Shown: piece after piece, positions 17,143 to 25,171 of the stretch
Position numbering within the stretch: the first letter of the stretch is position 1
How the letters are laid out: every line of letters starts with the position of its first letter
NCBI GenBank assembly: GCA_045655005.1
Contig: JAZOOJ010000019.1
Location: 105,729-169,728 of the forward strand
Direction of reading: 5' to 3'
DNA length: 64,000 bases
Origin: UMGS1908 sp045655005
Lineage (GTDB): Bacteria > Bacillota > Clostridia > Christensenellales > UBA1242
Notes under the pieces: model-generated
What the model saw: only the letters and a program-made list of their open reading frames with translations
What the model was told of the DNA's origin: nothing
Databases searched by the model: none
Position numbers and translations under genes: made by a program

Positions 17143-20100
17143 TTATACAAATCCGTGTCCATCGTCGTCGCTTGCTTTAACTTTATTTTTCATTCTTGGC
17201 TTCTTGCCTTTGCCTTTTAATACATTAACTCTTGTAAAGATAAGCGCAAAGATTATTGCTGCAACAAGTAGAAGTGAAGATAGTGTGGCGAATAAGATTT
17301 CAAGTGTTTTGCTTTCTTCTTCAATTGGTTCTTCGTCTTTGTTTTCATTTGATGTATTTCTTAAATCAACGGCTTTTGTGATGTCTTTATCTGTGATTGC
17401 TGAAGTTGCTGATTTATATGATGACTCATCAATCTTTGTTAGTTTAAGGCTGTCAACAATAATTTCACCACTTGCATCGATTAATTCAAGTACAAATTCT
17501 GATGTGATTGCTTTTGATGTTGTTGCAACAAGGAATGTATAAGTTTTAAATTCGTTTGAAGTAATTGAAATTGTTTCGTTTAATTCGGTGAATGAAAGTG
17601 TTGCATATTTGCCTTCTTCAAGATTTAATGCCTTTGCAACAACTTCAAATTTATAGAATGAAGAAGCTGAAAGGGAATAACTTTGATATGGTTTAATCTT
17701 TGTAGAATTTCCATTTGCGTTCTTGATTACCAATACATAAGGAGTTGTAGCTTTATCATAAATGTAATCTGCAAGTGCATCTTTATCTGTTGAAGTATCA
17801 AGAATTGATAGGCTTCCAGTAGAGTCATCAGTCTTTTCAATTGTTAACGATTCGTAATAACCATTTCCTAAACTTTCACCAACTTCAACGAATGATTCTC
17901 CGTCAAGTTGAACAAGTGTAATATTTTCTGCTTTTCTTTCGTCAACTGTTTTTTCATTTGCAAGGTCTGTAAAGATAGTTGCTGTAGAAGATTTAACGGT
18001 TGCTGTTTTGAATAATGCAGTGCCTGTTGTTGTCGATTCGCTTGAACCGTAGATAATTTCCAAATAAACTGTTGTTGCAGAAAGACCGTTCTTTAAATAG
18101 AATGATACTGTTTGCCAGTTGTTTTCAGAAGGAGTGATTACTTTCTTTGAAAGTTTTTGTGTTGCAAGAATCTTGTTGTTTGCGTTTAAAAGATTGATTG
18201 TAACATCACCTTCAAAATTAGTGTCAAGATAGGTATAAAGTGAAATTAATTTGTGTGATGATGCTGTAATTGAAATTTTGTCTGATTTGTAAGTTGTTGT
18301 AAAGTTGTTTATTGTTTTGTCGTCACCAAGATTGCTTTTTACATTTGAAATTGCAAGATAGTTTTCATAGACATTGTTTGGGTTGATGAAAGAAATATCT
18401 TCGCTTAAAGTGATTGAGCCAGCACCATTTGTAAATACATTGTTATAATTGTAACCGTTAATTATTCCGTGGAAGAACTTTTTGTCTTCGATTGCTTTTT
18501 GGTTTAACTTAAAGTCAGGATATAAGTCGCTTGTGAAAGCATCTTTTTCTTCATCAAAAGCAAAAGTAATATTTTTAGCAACTACGATTTTTTCAGTTGC
18601 TTCACGTGTGCTGTTTGAATCAGTTATTTTGTAGACATCTCCAGTGCCTGGTTCGGTGTAAATGAATGCACCTTCGCTTAAATTGTAAACATATTCTTTT
18701 CCTTCGTGAGTGAAGTTTCCGGCTGTGCTAATTTCTTCTGGCAAATAGATGTATTCAATTTCACCATATTGAGAACCGCCTGACGAATATTTTGTAAGTT
18801 TATATTTGTATGGCATATAAACAAAAGTTGTTTCGTCGTCTGATAATTGTTCAAACAATTTTTCGTCAAATTCGATTGTGTCATCATTTACTGTAAAGTC
18901 TGAATTGTTTAGAATTGATGTATATGTGCTGTCGCTTAAATCGTCAAAATATTTATAAACATCGGTTTTTGTTGTGATTGTGTTTGTCCAACCGCTTGCA
19001 GTATAAAGTGGGTTTAAGTCGTTTTTCTTGGTGTCTATTAAGTTGAAATGTCCGTTTGTAACTGTCTCTGTTGGTAGAGAAGTGGTTAGAGATAGTTTTG
19101 TTGCGTCTGAATCTTTGTATTCTGTGCTTGAAATCTTTTCAATTACAAAATTATCAAACATAAAACTTGACTCTTTTGGAATTGAAAGTGTAACCCATAC
19201 ATCAGTTGTGTAAATTGGGCAAGATTCAACCAATATAACGGTTTCTTTCCAATAGTTGTTTATTGATGATGGTTTATCTTTCTCGCTTTGACTGTCATAA
19301 GGTTTTACAGTTAACTCTTTTGTTTTTACAGTTTTTGAGTTAAGTGTTGCATTTAAGAAAATTGTAAAACTTTGAGATGATGCATTTTTGTATGAATAAT
19401 CACTTCTTGACCAAAGAGATACTCTGTAATAGTTAAATGGTTCAATTTGAGTCTTTTTTGAAGTTAAGCCAAGAGCTTTATCTCCGTAATTTTCAACAGT
19501 TAAAATAGAATTTGTTTCGTTACCAAATGTTGAATAAATTTTTGTTGTGTTCTGTTCGTTTGCAATTTTTACATCTGCGCCAGTAGTGCCACCGTTGCGG
19601 TTGTCAATTTCCCAATCAGATTCAGAAATGTGATTAATTCCATTAAAGTTTGAAATTACACGATAGTCATTTTCTGTTGTTTCACGATAATTTGCAATTG
19701 ATATTGTATCGTCTGATGTAGAGTTTTTAACGGCTTCAAGATATGTTGAGTATTGAATCTTTTCGACTTTTGCGTCGTCAAAGAAAACAATACCGCTTGA
19801 CTTTGTGCTTTCAGAACCCAAAGAAAGTTTTAAACTTGTTTTGTATTTACCAGCGTTATCAGCATTGTAATCGGTGCTTACATAAATTGAGTATTTTGTC
19901 CAAGCAGAATTGCTTGCTTCGTTTACATAACTGATTGTTGTTTGGTCGTGTGACCAGGTGTTTGAAGAACTGTCATAGGTATAAGTTGTGTTACCATCAA
20001 CGTAATCTTGGTCGATTATTGGTCGATTATCGTCGGTGTTTTCTTTATAGAAATAAGATGTAACGCCAGATGTAACTTTTTTATACAGTGATAAATTGTT

Positions 20101-20829
20101 TGTGTTGCTGTCTGCTTGAATGTCTGTGAAATATTCATTCTCTAAATCTTTGCCAAGAGCGATTGATGCAAGGGAGCCTTCGGTCTTTACCCAAACAGAA
20201 ACTCTGTAATAAGAATATGCTTCAAGTGTAAAGTCGTTTGATACATAAGAATAATATACATTACGAGGACTTTCGGTGCAACTTGCGACATAATCGTTGT
20301 TGCCATCATTTTGAATATCAAACTCTGTATAAGTTTTTCCAGCATTGATATAAAGAACACGCTTATTAGAAGCAAGTTTTTCAACTGAATCATGTGTCAA
20401 TGGGTTTGTTGGAGGAGCGATTTGGTTTTCCAAATAACTATAAATTAATTGATAGTTTTCAATTGTTGAATAGTTACCTGTCCAATATGAAAGCCAGTTG
20501 GATTTGTATGAAGCATAGTTGGTTTCATAGTTTTCATATTCTGTATTCAATACGCCTGACATAGTTGTAGAATCTTTGTCTTTTTTGCCTTCGTCTTCTG
20601 AAGTATAATCGGCGTCCCAAGAGTCTGGGGTTGTTGTTCCGTTTACCATTTCTTCAAAGTTAAGATTTTTAACCGATACTTCGTTCTCAGTATAAACAGA
20701 CTTGATTGTTTCGTCTGCCTTTGCTTTAAAGATTGTTGGAAGTTTTGCAAGTGGTAGGGCACCAAATGCCATTATTCCGCCCATTGCAAGTCCTATTATT
20801 GATTTTGTTAGTTTGTTGTTCTTTTTCAT
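17143..20829 (-). CDS. large exported protein with beta-sandwich modules and C-terminal anchor
   Basis: 1228 residues. It has a signal peptide at about 1-38 (MKKNNKLTKSIIGLAMGG start) and one membrane span near 1180-1203 followed by a basic tail (KGKGKKPRMKNK). At least four modules share a pattern: an aromatic strand like YSYYRVSVWVKT (near 208), FNYYRVSLWSRS (466), a related strand near 861 and SFYKFEVVAKAL (1056). Each is followed by a 'W-x-S/V' strand and an ending like FFDDAKVEKI or MFDNFVIEKI. This resembles carbohydrate-binding (CBM4/9-like) jelly rolls. There is no LPXTG motif. A surface glycan-binding or structural role is inferred. AGGTGG ribosome site. Confidence 0.8.
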   Translation of the reverse strand: MKKNNKLTKSIIGLAMGGIMAFGALPLAKLPTIFKAKADETIKSVYTENEVSVKNLNFEEMVNGTTTPDSWDADYTSEDEGKKDKDSTTMSGVLNTEYENYETNYASYKSNWLSYWTGNYSTIENYQLIYSYLENQIAPPTNPLTHDSVEKLASNKRVLYINAGKTYTEFDIQNDGNNDYVASCTESPRNVYYSYVSNDFTLEAYSYYRVSVWVKTEGSLASIALGKDLENEYFTDIQADSNTNNLSLYKKVTSGVTSYFYKENTDDNRPIIDQDYVDGNTTYTYDSSSNTWSHDQTTISYVNEASNSAWTKYSIYVSTDYNADNAGKYKTSLKLSLGSESTKSSGIVFFDDAKVEKIQYSTYLEAVKNSTSDDTISIANYRETTENDYRVISNFNGINHISESDWEIDNRNGGTTGADVKIANEQNTTKIYSTFGNETNSILTVENYGDKALGLTSKKTQIEPFNYYRVSLWSRSDYSYKNASSQSFTIFLNATLNSKTVKTKELTVKPYDSQSEKDKPSSINNYWKETVILVESCPIYTTDVWVTLSIPKESSFMFDNFVIEKISSTEYKDSDATKLSLTTSLPTETVTNGHFNLIDTKKNDLNPLYTASGWTNTITTKTDVYKYFDDLSDSTYTSILNNSDFTVNDDTIEFDEKLFEQLSDDETTFVYMPYKYKLTKYSSGGSQYGEIEYIYLPEEISTAGNFTHEGKEYVYNLSEGAFIYTEPGTGDVYKITDSNSTREATEKIVVAKNITFAFDEEKDAFTSDLYPDFKLNQKAIEDKKFFHGIINGYNYNNVFTNGAGSITLSEDISFINPNNVYENYLAISNVKSNLGDDKTINNFTTTYKSDKISITASSHKLISLYTYLDTNFEGDVTINLLNANNKILATQKLSKKVITPSENNWQTVSFYLKNGLSATTVYLEIIYGSSESTTTGTALFKTATVKSSTATIFTDLANEKTVDERKAENITLVQLDGESFVEVGESLGNGYYESLTIEKTDDSTGSLSILDTSTDKDALADYIYDKATTPYVLVIKNANGNSTKIKPYQSYSLSASSFYKFEVVAKALNLEEGKYATLSFTELNETISITSNEFKTYTFLVATTSKAITSEFVLELIDASGEIIVDSLKLTKIDESSYKSATSAITDKDITKAVDLRNTSNENKDEEPIEEESKTLEILFATLSSLLLVAAIIFALIFTRVNVLKGKGKKPRMKNKVKASDDDGHGFV

Positions 20830-20861
20830 TTTCTGCCACCTAAAAAATATTTATCTCTATT

Positions 20862-20890
20862 ATTTTAATACACTGATAGATTTTTTGCAA
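20862..20890 (-). promoter_or_regulatory. promoter of the 1228-aa exported protein gene
   Basis: Minus strand: TTGCAA, 17-bp spacer, TAAAAT. Confidence 0.65.
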
Positions 20891-20978
20891 TAAAAAAATT
20901 AAAAATTTTGTCTAATTACGCCATATCTTTGGTTTTAAAAGTTGATTATAGTCAGTTTTTATGCAAAAAACATAGATG

Positions 20979-21599
20979 CTATCTTGATTTATCACGTATT
21001 CGTCTTTTCATTTTTAATTTATAGAAGAAGCCGAGTTCACGTTTTGCTTGACGTTCAGATTCTTCATACCTATATAACATACTTCGCATTGTTGCTTGGT
21101 AATGCTCTTCATTTCGGAATCTATAACTGTGTTTTTCCATTTGTTTTATAGCATATTTTTGTGCGTCACGTTCAATTGGTTGCATACTGTAAATGGTTTT
21201 ATCTTCTCTGCTTGATATGTAACCAGAATAGTTTTCACGCCATTTTTTTGCTTTAAAGTTGAATGGACTTATTCGCTTTTTTGTTATTTGTTCATATTGA
21301 TAAGCATGCCTGCCTTCGTGTAAAATCGTTTCAAGTGCATGATAGCGAAGTGCGGGGTTATCAATTAGATTAATACTTAAATATAATAGTCGTTTCCCAT
21401 TGCTATCAACTTCAAAACTTCCATAGCAATGCCAGTTTGGGTCGTTGTTAATTACAAGAGGTAATGATTTCCGGTCAAGTTTCTTTGCTTGTTTCTCTTC
21501 GATTCTTTCTAATACTTTTTCTCTTTGACCGGGCGTTAAGCCAATCCACTTGCGGTATTTGAATTTGTTGTATATACTAAACAGTCCAAATATGCACAT
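20979..21599 (-). CDS. putative HEXXH zinc metallopeptidase-like protein
   Basis: 206 residues. An HEGRHAYQYE motif near residue 93 matches HEXXH, with a downstream PIERDAQKYA near 142 that could supply the third ligand. There is a short N-terminal hydrophobic start (MCIFGLF), then basic helices, and a very basic C-terminus (KLKMKRRIRDKSR). Similar arrangements occur in small intracellular zinc proteases, but I cannot assign a family. There is no clear signal peptide. It is a single-gene unit, divergent from the glycosylase gene. Confidence 0.65.
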   Translation of the reverse strand: MCIFGLFSIYNKFKYRKWIGLTPGQREKVLERIEEKQAKKLDRKSLPLVINNDPNWHCYGSFEVDSNGKRLLYLSINLIDNPALRYHALETILHEGRHAYQYEQITKKRISPFNFKAKKWRENYSGYISSREDKTIYSMQPIERDAQKYAIKQMEKHSYRFRNEEHYQATMRSMLYRYEESERQAKRELGFFYKLKMKRRIRDKSR

Positions 21600-21762
21600 A
21601 ATATCTCCTATTGATTAAAGGGCATATACCCTTACTTTATTATTTTATCAAACCACAATGCTTTTTGTCTACTTATTTTTAGTGATAATTTTGTTATATA
21701 AACCATTGACAATGTTTATTTTATGCAGATATAATTATTGTATCAATATTATAGGTGTAGGT

Positions 21763-22599
21763 ATGCAATATCAAGTTTTTAAAGGGAAGATTGAAATAAT
21801 TGGGAAAGAAGAATTTAACCCTAAAGATATTTTAGAGTGTGGGCAGATTTTTAGATTTTACAAGAATAAAGATGATAATTATGTGGTTTTATCAAAAGAT
21901 TTGAAAGCAACTATTGTAGAAAATGAAAAAGGGTATACAATTTTGTGCAGTGATTGTGACTATTTTGTTAAGTTTTTCAATCTTGACACCAATTACACAG
22001 CTATTAAAAATGAATTGAAAAAAGACGATTTTTTGGCGAGTGTGATTGAAAAGGGTGAAGGCATAAGAATTATAAAAAATGACCTTTTTGAAACCATTTG
22101 TTGCTTTATTATTTCGGCAAACAATAATATTAAAAGAATAAAACTAATATTAAATAGGTTGACAAAAGAAGTAGGGAGAAAACTTGACGAAGAAGATTTT
22201 TGCTTTCCAACTCTAGATGAGTTTAAATGTTTAGACGAAGATTTTTTTGTGAAAATTGGTGCGGGCTACAGAGCGAAATATTTGAGCGAGTTGGCTGTAA
22301 ATTTTGAGAAATTGAAAGGAATTGATACAGATAAATTATCAACAGAAGAACTAAGAAAAGAACTTTTAAAGATTAAGGGGGTTGGGCCAAAAGTCGCAGA
22401 TTGCATAATGCTTTTTGCATATAATAGATATGATGTTTTCCCAGTTGATGTTTGGTCGGAAAGAATTTATTTAGAACATCTTGGTGGCGTTAAAACGGAT
22501 AGAAAAAAAATAGCAAAAACATTGGTTGAAAGGTATGGTAATTTGGCGGGTTTTGCACAACAATATTTGTACTATTACAAGGCTATTGAAAAATTTTAA
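21763..22599 (+). CDS. 8-oxoguanine DNA glycosylase, OGG1 type
   Basis: 278 residues from ATG at 21763; the longer frame from 21658 has a hydrophobic leader with no ribosome site and is rejected. The N-terminal domain has ILECGQIFRFYK and ends before FETICCFIISANNNIKR. The helix-hairpin-helix motif is KIKGVGPKVADCIMLFA, containing the catalytic Lys, followed by PVDVW with the catalytic Asp. It removes 8-oxoguanine from DNA and nicks the strand by its lyase activity. This is the eukaryote-like OGG1 branch present in some Clostridia. Confidence 0.9.
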   Translation: MQYQVFKGKIEIIGKEEFNPKDILECGQIFRFYKNKDDNYVVLSKDLKATIVENEKGYTILCSDCDYFVKFFNLDTNYTAIKNELKKDDFLASVIEKGEGIRIIKNDLFETICCFIISANNNIKRIKLILNRLTKEVGRKLDEEDFCFPTLDEFKCLDEDFFVKIGAGYRAKYLSELAVNFEKLKGIDTDKLSTEELRKELLKIKGVGPKVADCIMLFAYNRYDVFPVDVWSERIYLEHLGGVKTDRKKIAKTLVERYGNLAGFAQQYLYYYKAIEKF

Positions 22600-22628
22600 A
22601 AAAATTTTAAAAATTTTTGAAAATCTGG

Positions 22629-22657
22629 TTGACTTAAAATTCATAAAGTGCTATTCT
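22629..22657 (+). promoter_or_regulatory. promoter of the putative small RNA
   Basis: TTGACT, 17-bp spacer, TATTCT, with no gene downstream for 270 bases. Confidence 0.75.
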
Positions 22658-22663
22658 TGAAGT

Positions 22664-22745
22664 ATGGGAAGCGAAGTCCCCCGATTTATGCTTCCTTGCC
22701 CTTTATTAAGAGAGATTGGTTTCTATCAAGTGCCGTCTCTCTTTT
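22664..22745 (+). ncRNA. putative small RNA of about 80 nt
   Basis: The transcript begins about 7 bases after a strong promoter. It contains a hairpin GGGAAGC...GCTTCC with a C-rich loop (22666-22695, loop with TCCCCC). It ends in a second hairpin AAGAGAGA/TCTCTCTT (22708-22743) followed by T residues, a normal intrinsic terminator. No open frame with a ribosome site lies inside. It does not match SRP RNA, 6S RNA or a riboswitch that I know. The C-rich loop could pair with Shine-Dalgarno sites, as in some Gram-positive regulatory RNAs. Confidence 0.6.
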
Positions 22746-22761
22746 CGTTTGTAAAATTATT

Positions 22762-22790
22762 ATGAGCAAGGCTGTTTTTGTCTTGCTCAT
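22762..22790. other. isolated hairpin
   Basis: ATGAGCAAG/CTTGCTCAT, 9 bp, 11-base loop, without a good T-run. It lies between the small RNA and floA promoter and may be a second terminator. Confidence 0.45.
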
Positions 22791-22810
22791 ATTATATATT
22801 AAGGGAAGTA

Positions 22811-22838
22811 TTGACTTTTTGAGTTTTTGTGGTACAAT
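22811..22838 (+). promoter_or_regulatory. promoter of floA
   Basis: TTGACT, 16-bp spacer, TACAAT, leaving a leader of about 80 bases in which I see no clear riboswitch. Confidence 0.7.
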
Positions 22839-22926
22839 ATAGATACTAAAAATTTCGGCAATTTTTGATTTTGCTTTTATAAGTCGATAAGCATATAATA
22901 GGAATATTAGTTTTGGGGGAAGACTA

Positions 22927-24006
22927 ATGCTATTACTACAAATGAGTGTTGTTGGAATAGTTTCTATAATCATAATTGAACTGTTGGTTGTTGGGGGAAT
23001 TATTGCGTTCTTTTTAATCTATCCAATTAAGGTTTGGTGGAGAGCGTTAATTTCTGATGCCTATATACCTCTTAATAAATTGCTTGCAATGAAACTTAGG
23101 AAAGTTAATCTTAACAATGTTGTTGTTGCATATATAACCAGTCGAAAGTCTGGTATTGATTTAAAAATAGAAGACCTTGAAACACACGTTTTGGCGGGTG
23201 GTGATATTGATAAGGTTATTAAGGCGATGATTTCAGCAAAAAGTGCTGGAATTAATTTACCGCTCCAAATGGCGAAGGCTATTGACCTTGCTGGGAAAGA
23301 TGTTCATTCAATTGTTCAGTCGTGTATTGTGCCTAAGGTTGTCGAAACTCCTTTGGTTACAAGTATCAGTAAAGACGGCATTGAACTTAAAGCAAAAGCA
23401 AGCATTACTGTTAAAGCAAATATGGGAAGAATTCTTGGTGGCGCAGACGAAAACACTATTATCACAAGAGTTTCTGAATGTTTAGCGTCAACGATTGGTT
23501 CATCGGTAAATCATACAGCGGTTATTGAAAATCCTGATGTTATCTCTGATGTTATTATAAATAAAGGTTTGGACTATGAAACAGCCTACGAAATACTTTC
23601 AATTGATATTTTTGATATATCAATAGGTAAAAATATTGCCGTTCAACTGCAACTTGAACAAGCAGAAATTGAGAAGAAGGCAAGTCAAGCCAAAATTGAA
23701 GAAAGGCGTATGGAAGCAAGCATTATTGAACAGCAAAACAAGGCGAAAATTCAAGAGGCGAAAATCAGAGCAATTGAAGCCGAAGCCGAGGTGCCAAAGG
23801 CGTTGGCGAATGCTTTAAAAGAGGGAAGAATTACCCCAATGGATTATTATGATATTAAAAATCTTGAAGCAGATACAAATTTACGAAATATGCTTAGCGG
23901 TAATACTAAAAAGGCTGATGATTTTGGTGGTGAAGGTGGAAGTCAAGAACCATTTAGAAGGCCAATGCCAAGACCAAAACCAAAAAGAAATCCGTTTAAC
24001 TTTTAA
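22927..24006 (+). CDS. floA: flotillin-like protein FloA
   Basis: 359 residues, slightly longer than Bacillus FloA. It has an N-terminal membrane hairpin at about 8-33, a conserved MKLRKVNLNNVVVAYITSRK segment, an SPFH/PHB-like domain to about 240 (GILGG, NKGLDYETAYEILSIDIFDI) and a flotillin coiled coil (EQAEIEKKASQAKIEERRME). The C-terminus ends in a Pro/Arg/Lys-rich tail. It scaffolds membrane microdomains and influences membrane protein turnover. GGGGGAAG ribosome site. The next gene starts 14 bases later and probably encodes a partner. Confidence 0.93.
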   Translation: MLLLQMSVVGIVSIIIIELLVVGGIIAFFLIYPIKVWWRALISDAYIPLNKLLAMKLRKVNLNNVVVAYITSRKSGIDLKIEDLETHVLAGGDIDKVIKAMISAKSAGINLPLQMAKAIDLAGKDVHSIVQSCIVPKVVETPLVTSISKDGIELKAKASITVKANMGRILGGADENTIITRVSECLASTIGSSVNHTAVIENPDVISDVIINKGLDYETAYEILSIDIFDISIGKNIAVQLQLEQAEIEKKASQAKIEERRMEASIIEQQNKAKIQEAKIRAIEAEAEVPKALANALKEGRITPMDYYDIKNLEADTNLRNMLSGNTKKADDFGGEGGSQEPFRRPMPRPKPKRNPFNF

Positions 24007-24020
24007 AGGAGAAATAGTAA

Positions 24021-24953
24021 ATGTCTACGATATTAATTGTCGCCGTTGTAGCAGTTTTGGGCTATTTTATCCTTTCTGCTAACGGTATAAAATTATTTGG
24101 CAAAAAAGAGCATAAGGTAAAAGCAAAGAAATCCAATGAAGAAAAATATAGCGATATTTTGCCAAAAGAGAAAAAAGAAAAAAGCGAAAAAAAAGTTGGC
24201 GTCAAGATTTCTGATAGTGCAAAAAAAGAAAAACTAAAAGACGATATAAAAAAGGAAATCAGCGAAAAGACCGGCGTGACGACAAAACCTGCTGGGACTG
24301 GCACGGTATCCAAGATTACAAAAGAGGACTTTTTGAAAAATAATATTGAAGTCCCATCAACAAGTAATCTTTTAACAGAAGAAGAGAAAAAGGCGATGAC
24401 GGCGAAATCTTTGCCAAAGGCAAAAGAACAGCCATCAAAACCATATGACTTTGGGTTGCCAGATTTTTCTTCGCCTGTCGGGTTTTCAAGCCCATCAAAA
24501 GGGTTTCCTCTTGACGACCCACTTAATTCAAAAGACGACCCATTTGGCGATATTGATTTTGATGCGATATTAAATGGTACAAGTTCGTCAGATAAACCTT
24601 TTATGGATAGTTTTTCGGATTTTGATTTGCCAGATAGTAGTTTTGGGGGCAATCCTAAGCCATTATCTCTTGGTTCAAGTCCTATAAGTGAATACAATCA
24701 AAAATCCAGTGCAGAATATTTTAATCCAAGTACAAGTTTTGATATGGACTCTCAAACTACTTTTGACGCAGACCCAATAATGATTCGGTCGTTAGACGAA
24801 AGATTTGAACAAGTATTTGGAGCAAATTATGCAAGTGTTGCAGGTTCAAAGATGGGAAAGGAAATTATTATTGGTGATATTTTAAAAGGTCCAAGAGTCA
24901 AAGAAGTCAGGGCAAGACGAAGCGAAAGAGAAAGACGACGTAAGTGGATGTAA
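24021..24953 (+). CDS. single-span membrane protein with long disordered cytoplasmic region
   Basis: 310 residues. A membrane span lies at about 3-20, then a Lys/Glu-rich segment, a Ser/Pro/Asp-rich central part with repeated FGxxxFD-like clusters (DPFGDIDFDAIL, DFDLPDSSFGG), and a very basic C-terminus (RARRSERERRRKWM). It occupies the position where NfeD-type partners of flotillins often sit, but there is no NfeD OB-fold, so it is not that family. A role as a FloA-associated scaffold is inferred only from coupling. The terminator at 24988 follows. Confidence 0.75.
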   Translation: MSTILIVAVVAVLGYFILSANGIKLFGKKEHKVKAKKSNEEKYSDILPKEKKEKSEKKVGVKISDSAKKEKLKDDIKKEISEKTGVTTKPAGTGTVSKITKEDFLKNNIEVPSTSNLLTEEEKKAMTAKSLPKAKEQPSKPYDFGLPDFSSPVGFSSPSKGFPLDDPLNSKDDPFGDIDFDAILNGTSSSDKPFMDSFSDFDLPDSSFGGNPKPLSLGSSPISEYNQKSSAEYFNPSTSFDMDSQTTFDADPIMIRSLDERFEQVFGANYASVAGSKMGKEIIIGDILKGPRVKEVRARRSERERRRKWM

Positions 24954-24987
24954 AAATTTAAAGTATACAAATATAATCATAATAAAA

Positions 24988-25016
24988 AATACCAGAACAA
25001 TTACGTTCTGGTATTT
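24988..25016. terminator. bidirectional terminator (floA operon / tRNA-Glu)
   Basis: The 12-bp stem AAATACCAGAAC/GTTCTGGTATTT has a 6-base loop and A/T tracts on both sides. It separates the floA operon (+) and tRNA-Glu (-). Confidence 0.85.
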
Positions 25017-25091
25017 TGGTACCACCACGGAGAATCGAACTCCGATTTCCAGCGTGAGAGGCTAGCGTCCTAACCGTTAGACGATGATGGC
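25017..25091 (-). tRNA. tRNA-Glu (anticodon CTC)
   Basis: Read on the minus strand: acceptor GCCATCA with TGGTGGT, discriminator A and encoded CCA. The anticodon stem CTAGC/GCTGG encloses CTCTCAC, so the anticodon is CTC (reads GAG). The T arm is CGGAG-TTCGATT-CTCCG. The acceptor stem includes G1 opposite U72 and U5 opposite G68, both wobble pairs; a G-C first pair is more usual for this isoacceptor. Confidence 0.95.
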
Positions 25092-25171
25092 ATATTTATT
25101 TTTACTTTGACAAGTATAACACAATGAGTTATAATATGCAAGAGATTTAATTGAAATTTTTAGGAAATTTT

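Noticed and set aside
21658..21762. N-terminal membrane extension of the OGG1-type glycosylase
   Set aside because: Hydrophobic leader with no ribosome site; a soluble start at 21763 fits the family.
22664..22745. SRP RNA or 6S RNA
   Set aside because: Lacks the conserved GGAA-tetraloop region of SRP RNA and is too short and different for 6S RNA.
24062..24697. 211-residue minus-strand frame opposite the FloA partner gene
   Set aside because: Antisense to low-complexity coding sequence, no ribosome site, repetitive Ser/Phe composition.
24021..24953. NfeD-type partner of FloA
   Set aside because: No NfeD protease or OB-fold pattern; only position is similar.
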